Source: an uncultured Lachnospiraceae bacterium
Lineage (GTDB): Bacteria; Bacillota; Clostridia; Lachnospirales; Lachnospiraceae
Assembly (NCBI GenBank): GCA_934408585.1
Contig: CAKRVA010000001.1
Coordinates: 310,001-374,000 of the forward strand
Direction of reading: 5' to 3'
DNA length: 64,000 nucleotides
Part shown: piece after piece, positions 61,326 through 64,000 of the stretch
Layout: every line of letters starts with the position of its first letter
Numbering within the stretch: position 1 is the first letter of the stretch
Made by a program: the position numbers and the translations under genes
The notes under the pieces: model-generated
What the model saw: the letters and a program-made list of their open reading frames with translations, nothing else
What the model was told of the DNA's origin: nothing
Database searches by the model: none

Positions 61326-62234
61326 TCAGATTTCAAGTGCAATATTTATTGCCTTACAGATAATATGACTTATCTGCTGGATTTCATAATCTACATCCTT
61401 GCCTGTTACATACATGTTGTATAGCTCCCCCAAAGCCTCATCCAGTTTTTCTCTTCTTTTTATCAAATCCCTGTTATCCTCATTTTCATCCCGGAAAACA
61501 GCGTCCTGCACAATGGTTGCCGCATCTACTACCGTTGGAACTCCCAAGGCAATGACCGGCACTCCGAGATTTTCCTCCTGAATGCTGTTTCGATGGTTTC
61601 CAACTCCGGAACCCGGGTGAATCCCGGCATTGGAAATCTGTATCGTACGATTGAGCCTTTTGGTAGAGCGTGCCGCCAGTGCATCTATCACAAGCACAAC
61701 ATCTGGAGTGGTCTGCTTAACGACACCACAAATAATTTCCTGTGATTCCATTCCTGTTTTTGCCATAACACCCGGTATTAAACCACTAATCAAATGCATC
61801 ATCCGGCCATCATAAGCAGCTTTTCCAAATTCCATGACCATATGTCTTGTAATCGTAAGATTATCTACCACTCTGGGTCCCAGTGAATCTGCGGTAACCT
61901 CACGGTTTCCAAGTCCTACAATCAGAACACTCAACGGTTCCTCTTTCTGTGGTAAAAGTTCCTTTAACTGCCGGGCAAGCTCCCTGGAAATTTCTTCATG
62001 ATAGTTTTCATCCGGATGTGCCATATTCGGTGCTTCCAGTGTAATATAAGTACCCATAGCTTTTCCGAGCATTTTTGCGCCGTTACGGCTTTCAATAACT
62101 ACTTTTGTGACCTTTATTTCATGCTCTTCCTGATAATCCTCTTCTACCCAGACTCCATGAAGGCTCTCCTGATCTTCGGATACGCTTTCCCTTGCTTCCA
62201 AAGCCAAATCTGTGCGAATTTGCATTTGTTCCAT
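61326..62234 (-). CDS. gpr: Germination protease GPR
   Basis: 302 residues. Self-processing spore protease that degrades small acid-soluble proteins at germination. Family stretches: VLIVGLGNREVTADSLGPRV, MHLISGLIPGVMAKTGM and HPGSGVGNHR. The N-terminal part includes the pro-peptide. Placed upstream of spoIIP as in Bacillus. Confidence 0.94.
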   Translation of the reverse strand: MEQMQIRTDLALEARESVSEDQESLHGVWVEEDYQEEHEIKVTKVVIESRNGAKMLGKAMGTYITLEAPNMAHPDENYHEEISRELARQLKELLPQKEEPLSVLIVGLGNREVTADSLGPRVVDNLTITRHMVMEFGKAAYDGRMMHLISGLIPGVMAKTGMESQEIICGVVKQTTPDVVLVIDALAARSTKRLNRTIQISNAGIHPGSGVGNHRNSIQEENLGVPVIALGVPTVVDAATIVQDAVFRDENEDNRDLIKRREKLDEALGELYNMYVTGKDVDYEIQQISHIICKAINIALEI

Positions 62235-62268
62235 TTTAAATCACTCCGTCAATCCCTCTTTTCTATAA

Positions 62269-62296
62269 ATAATTCCCATTTTTTGCCCAAATATGT
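62269..62296 (-). promoter_or_regulatory. Possible sigma-F/G-type promoter of gpr
   Basis: ACATA (62292-62296) and GGGAATTAT (62269-62277) on the minus strand, 14 bp apart, loosely matching GYATA and GGNNANANT. About 35 bp before gpr. It overlaps the divergent rpsT promoter region. Confidence 0.25.
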
Positions 62297-62297
62297 A

Positions 62298-62326
62298 TTG
62301 ACAGAAGTAATTTTAACCGCTACAAT
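62298..62326 (+). promoter_or_regulatory. rpsT promoter
   Basis: Consensus TTGACA (62298-62303), 17 bp, TACAAT (62321-62326). Predicted leader of about 80 nt before rpsT. Confidence 0.75.
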
Positions 62327-62414
62327 AATATGCGTGTGTTTACATTAAAACGTCCGTGTCCGGCTTTAATGAAACATCTCAGATAACTTATGATTTTAAT
62401 AGGAGGTGTACATC

Positions 62415-62678
62415 GTGGCTAATATTAAATCTGCTAAAAAAAGAATTTTAGTAAACCAGACAAGAGCTGATAGAAATAAGGCGATTAAGTCCGGCGTGAA
62501 GACTGCTGTTAAGAAGGTTGTTGCTGCTATTGATGCAAACGACAAGGCTGCTGCTCAGGAAGCTTTAGTTGCTGCAACTACTGTAATTGACAAGGCTACA
62601 AGCAAGGGCGTTTATCACAAGAATACAGCTTCCAGAAAAGTATCTCGTTTGGCTAAGGCTGTAAACAAAATGGCTTAA
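62415..62678 (+). CDS. rpsT: 30S ribosomal protein S20
   Basis: 87 residues, basic, starting VANIKSAKKRILVNQTRADR. The start is GTG at 62415 with AGGAGGTG upstream; the weak start codon may serve S20 autoregulation, which is known from E. coli with UUG. Divergent from gpr, as in Bacillus. Confidence 0.97.
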   Translation: MANIKSAKKRILVNQTRADRNKAIKSGVKTAVKKVVAAIDANDKAAAQEALVAATTVIDKATSKGVYHKNTASRKVSRLAKAVNKMA

Positions 62679-62710
62679 TTGTTATTTGAATAAATTTTTA
62701 ACAAAAGTAA

Positions 62711-62746
62711 ACCCGACTCATACCGTCATGTGAGTCGGGTTTTTTA
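62711..62746. terminator. Bidirectional terminator between rpsT and rnpB
   Basis: A perfect 10-bp stem ACCCGACTCA / TGAGTCGGGT with a 10-nt loop (62711-62740), then TTTTTTAT on the plus strand. On the minus strand TTTACTTTTG follows, so it can also end rnpB. Confidence 0.85.
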
Positions 62747-62754
62747 TTTCCCTA

Positions 62755-63103
62755 AGGATGTAAGCAGAACGATAAGCCGGGTTATGTCGTTGAGTGACCA
62801 TCTATCTAGGACTACTGTTGCCAATAGTCTCGAGCGACCCACCTGAAAGCTGGCCGGGCAAGCCTCATGCTTTCTTTTTGGTCTTGCTTCGAATGGGGTT
62901 TACATGTGCCCTGTATGTTACCATGCAGGCGGTAGTCTCTTACACTGCCCTTCCACCCTTACCTCCGCATGGGAGGCGGTATATTTCTGTTGCACTGGCC
63001 TTGGAGTCACCTCCACCGGACGTTATCCGGCATCCTGCCCTATGAAGCCCGGACTTTCCTCACCTGTATCAAACAGCCGCGGTCACTTGTTCTACTTACA
63101 TGT
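62755..63103 (-). ncRNA. rnpB: RNase P RNA (class A)
   Basis: About 350 nt. Minus-strand hallmarks: GAGGAAAGTCCGGGC (P4 5' side), GGATAACGTCCGG, ACAGAAATATACCGCC, GGTAAGGGTGGAA, AGACTACCGCC and AACCCGGCTTAT near the 3' end. The 5' end ATGTAAGTAGAAC pairs over 13 bp with GTTCTGCTTACAT at the 3' end (P1). It matures tRNA 5' ends. Apparent plus-strand ORFs over this region are not genes. Confidence 0.95.
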
Positions 63104-63108
63104 CCAAT

Positions 63109-63137
63109 ATTATAGCTTTTCTATTTTTCTTGTGCAA
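63109..63137 (-). promoter_or_regulatory. rnpB promoter
   Basis: TTGCAC (63132-63137), 17 bp, TATAAT (63109-63114) on the minus strand. The -35 lies within the last codons of the P-type ATPase gene. Confidence 0.75.
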
Positions 63138-64000
63138 CTCCTTTTTTCTTCCACTTTAACAACAATGCAGAATTTGCAATCACAAGAACCGAACCGGCAT
63201 TATGAACAAGTGCTCCCACGACCGGATTCAGAATTCCCAGCATAGCAAGAACAATTGCCATGAAATTCAGTGACATGGAAAATGTCATATTACACTTAAT
63301 GGTTGTCATCATCCTTTTCGACAACGCAATAAGATGTGGCAGTTCCCTGACTTCATCATCTACTAACGCAATATCTGCGGCGTCAATTGCAATATCACTT
63401 CCAACACCACCCATGACAATTCCAACCTCTGCTTTTTTCAAAGCAGGTGCATCATTAATTCCATCTCCTATCATACAGACAGGTTTTTCCGTATTCTGAT
63501 AGTGATCAATAGCCTTCAGCTTGTCTTCCGGAAGGCAATTTGCTAAAACATCATCAATATGCAAGCTGGAAGCAATTGTATTTGCAGCATTTTCATGGTC
63601 CCCGGTAAGCAGAACCGGCTGCACTCCCAATCTGGAAAGTTCTGCAATCATTCCGGCACTTTCCTTGCGCAGCGTATCTGCCAGAGCCAGATATCCTGCT
63701 GCATTTCCATCTACTGCCAGATAAATCAGGGTACATCCCTGCTCCAGATATTGCTGCATGTCCTTTGATGTATGAATATCCACACCATGCTCCTTCAGGA
63801 GTTCCAGATTTCCTGCAAGAATCTGCTTTGTCCCAACAGATGCACAGACTCCTCTGCCGGGAATCATCTGAAAGTCATGAACCTGGGCAAGTTCTCTGTT
63901 ATTTTTCTTTTTATAGCATCCGGTAATTGCTTTTCCCAACGGATGTTCCGATAATTGCTCCACAGACGCTGTCAGCCAGTCAATTTCTTCTTTCTGGACA
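63121..64000 (-). CDS. Heavy-metal translocating P-type ATPase, C-terminal part (5' end beyond the window)
   Basis: The frame is open to the window edge; 293 codons incl. stop are visible. Seen: the P1B nucleotide-binding motif SEHPLGKAI, LLTGDHENAA, the hinge MIGDGINDAPAL, and two C-terminal membrane helices with the basic end WKKKG. The metal-binding CPx helix and the phosphorylated Asp (DKTGT) lie outside. HNAGSVLVIANS in the last helix is the pattern of the zinc/cadmium or unassigned P1B groups, so the metal is not certain. Confidence 0.93.
   Translation of the reverse strand, partial: VQKEEIDWLTASVEQLSEHPLGKAITGCYKKKNNRELAQVHDFQMIPGRGVCASVGTKQILAGNLELLKEHGVDIHTSKDMQQYLEQGCTLIYLAVDGNAAGYLALADTLRKESAGMIAELSRLGVQPVLLTGDHENAANTIASSLHIDDVLANCLPEDKLKAIDHYQNTEKPVCMIGDGINDAPALKKAEVGIVMGGVGSDIAIDAADIALVDDEVRELPHLIALSKRMMTTIKCNMTFSMSLNFMAIVLAMLGILNPVVGALVHNAGSVLVIANSALLLKWKKKGVAQEK

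Noticed and set aside
62794..63245. Plus-strand ORFs of 83 and 113 residues
   Set aside because: They lie over the conserved RNase P RNA sequence on the opposite strand and are shadows of it.

Overview
The window looks like chromosomal DNA of a motile, spore-forming, fermentative Clostridia, most likely Lachnospiraceae. It carries a single very long flagellar/chemotaxis operon in the Bacillus/Clostridium gene order, sporulation genes (spoIIP, gpr, a sigma-K-like factor), CodY, and a three-subunit [FeFe]-hydrogenase of the NADH/ferredoxin (bifurcating) type. Placement below family level is inference. Nearly everything is on the minus strand; only an MFS transporter, a small ribbon-helix-helix gene and rpsT are on the plus strand.

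Layout in window coordinates. 1-6.9 kb: a minus-strand group reading hydC-hydB-hydA (2Fe-2S subunit, NADH/FMN subunit, catalytic subunit), then two unrelated-looking intramembrane proteases of the EExxR type (YhfC, CPBP), then a membrane-anchored polysaccharide deacetylase. 7.0-10.2 kb: MFS transporter, a ComEC-like secreted metallo-beta-lactamase-fold protein, and a 59-residue ribbon-helix-helix protein. 10.3-12.2 kb: rpsB-tsf with promoter and leader. 12.2-12.8 kb: about 560 bp without a convincing gene, holding two tandem repeat arrays; this is the least explained DNA in the window.

12.8-47 kb: a 40-gene flagellar/chemotaxis operon, read from flgB (46,987) to an MltG-like-domain protein (12,789). 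Its order is close to the B. subtilis fla/che operon: flgBC-fliEFGHIJ-ylxF-fliK-flgD-flgE-flbD-[motA-motB]-fliLMY-cheY-fliO-fliPQR-flhB-flhA-flhF-flhG-[pilZ]-cheB-cheA-cheW-cheC-cheD-fliA-[fapA]-swrB-like, followed by rpsB-tsf. Bracketed genes are insertions relative to B. subtilis. Upstream lie codY and topA, again as in Bacillus. Most genes are spaced by a few bases or overlap.

48-57 kb: topA, prepilin peptidase and pseudopilin, dprA, comM (YifB), then a separate sigK-degenerate HD-GYP-pilT operon. This is a compact DNA-uptake/type IV pilus neighbourhood. 57-64 kb: hemW, lepA, spoIIP and gpr (the Bacillus order), divergent rpsT, the RNase P RNA gene, and the 3' part of a heavy-metal P-type ATPase cut by the window edge.

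The points most worth a second look are: the array of eight 33-bp partly palindromic repeats with 18-19 bp spacers upstream of rpsB; the neighbouring repeat that copies the 3' arm of a terminator; CheB without a receiver domain; FlgD carrying an additional C-terminal helical module; and the sigK-HD-pilT operon with a probably non-catalytic HD-GYP protein.
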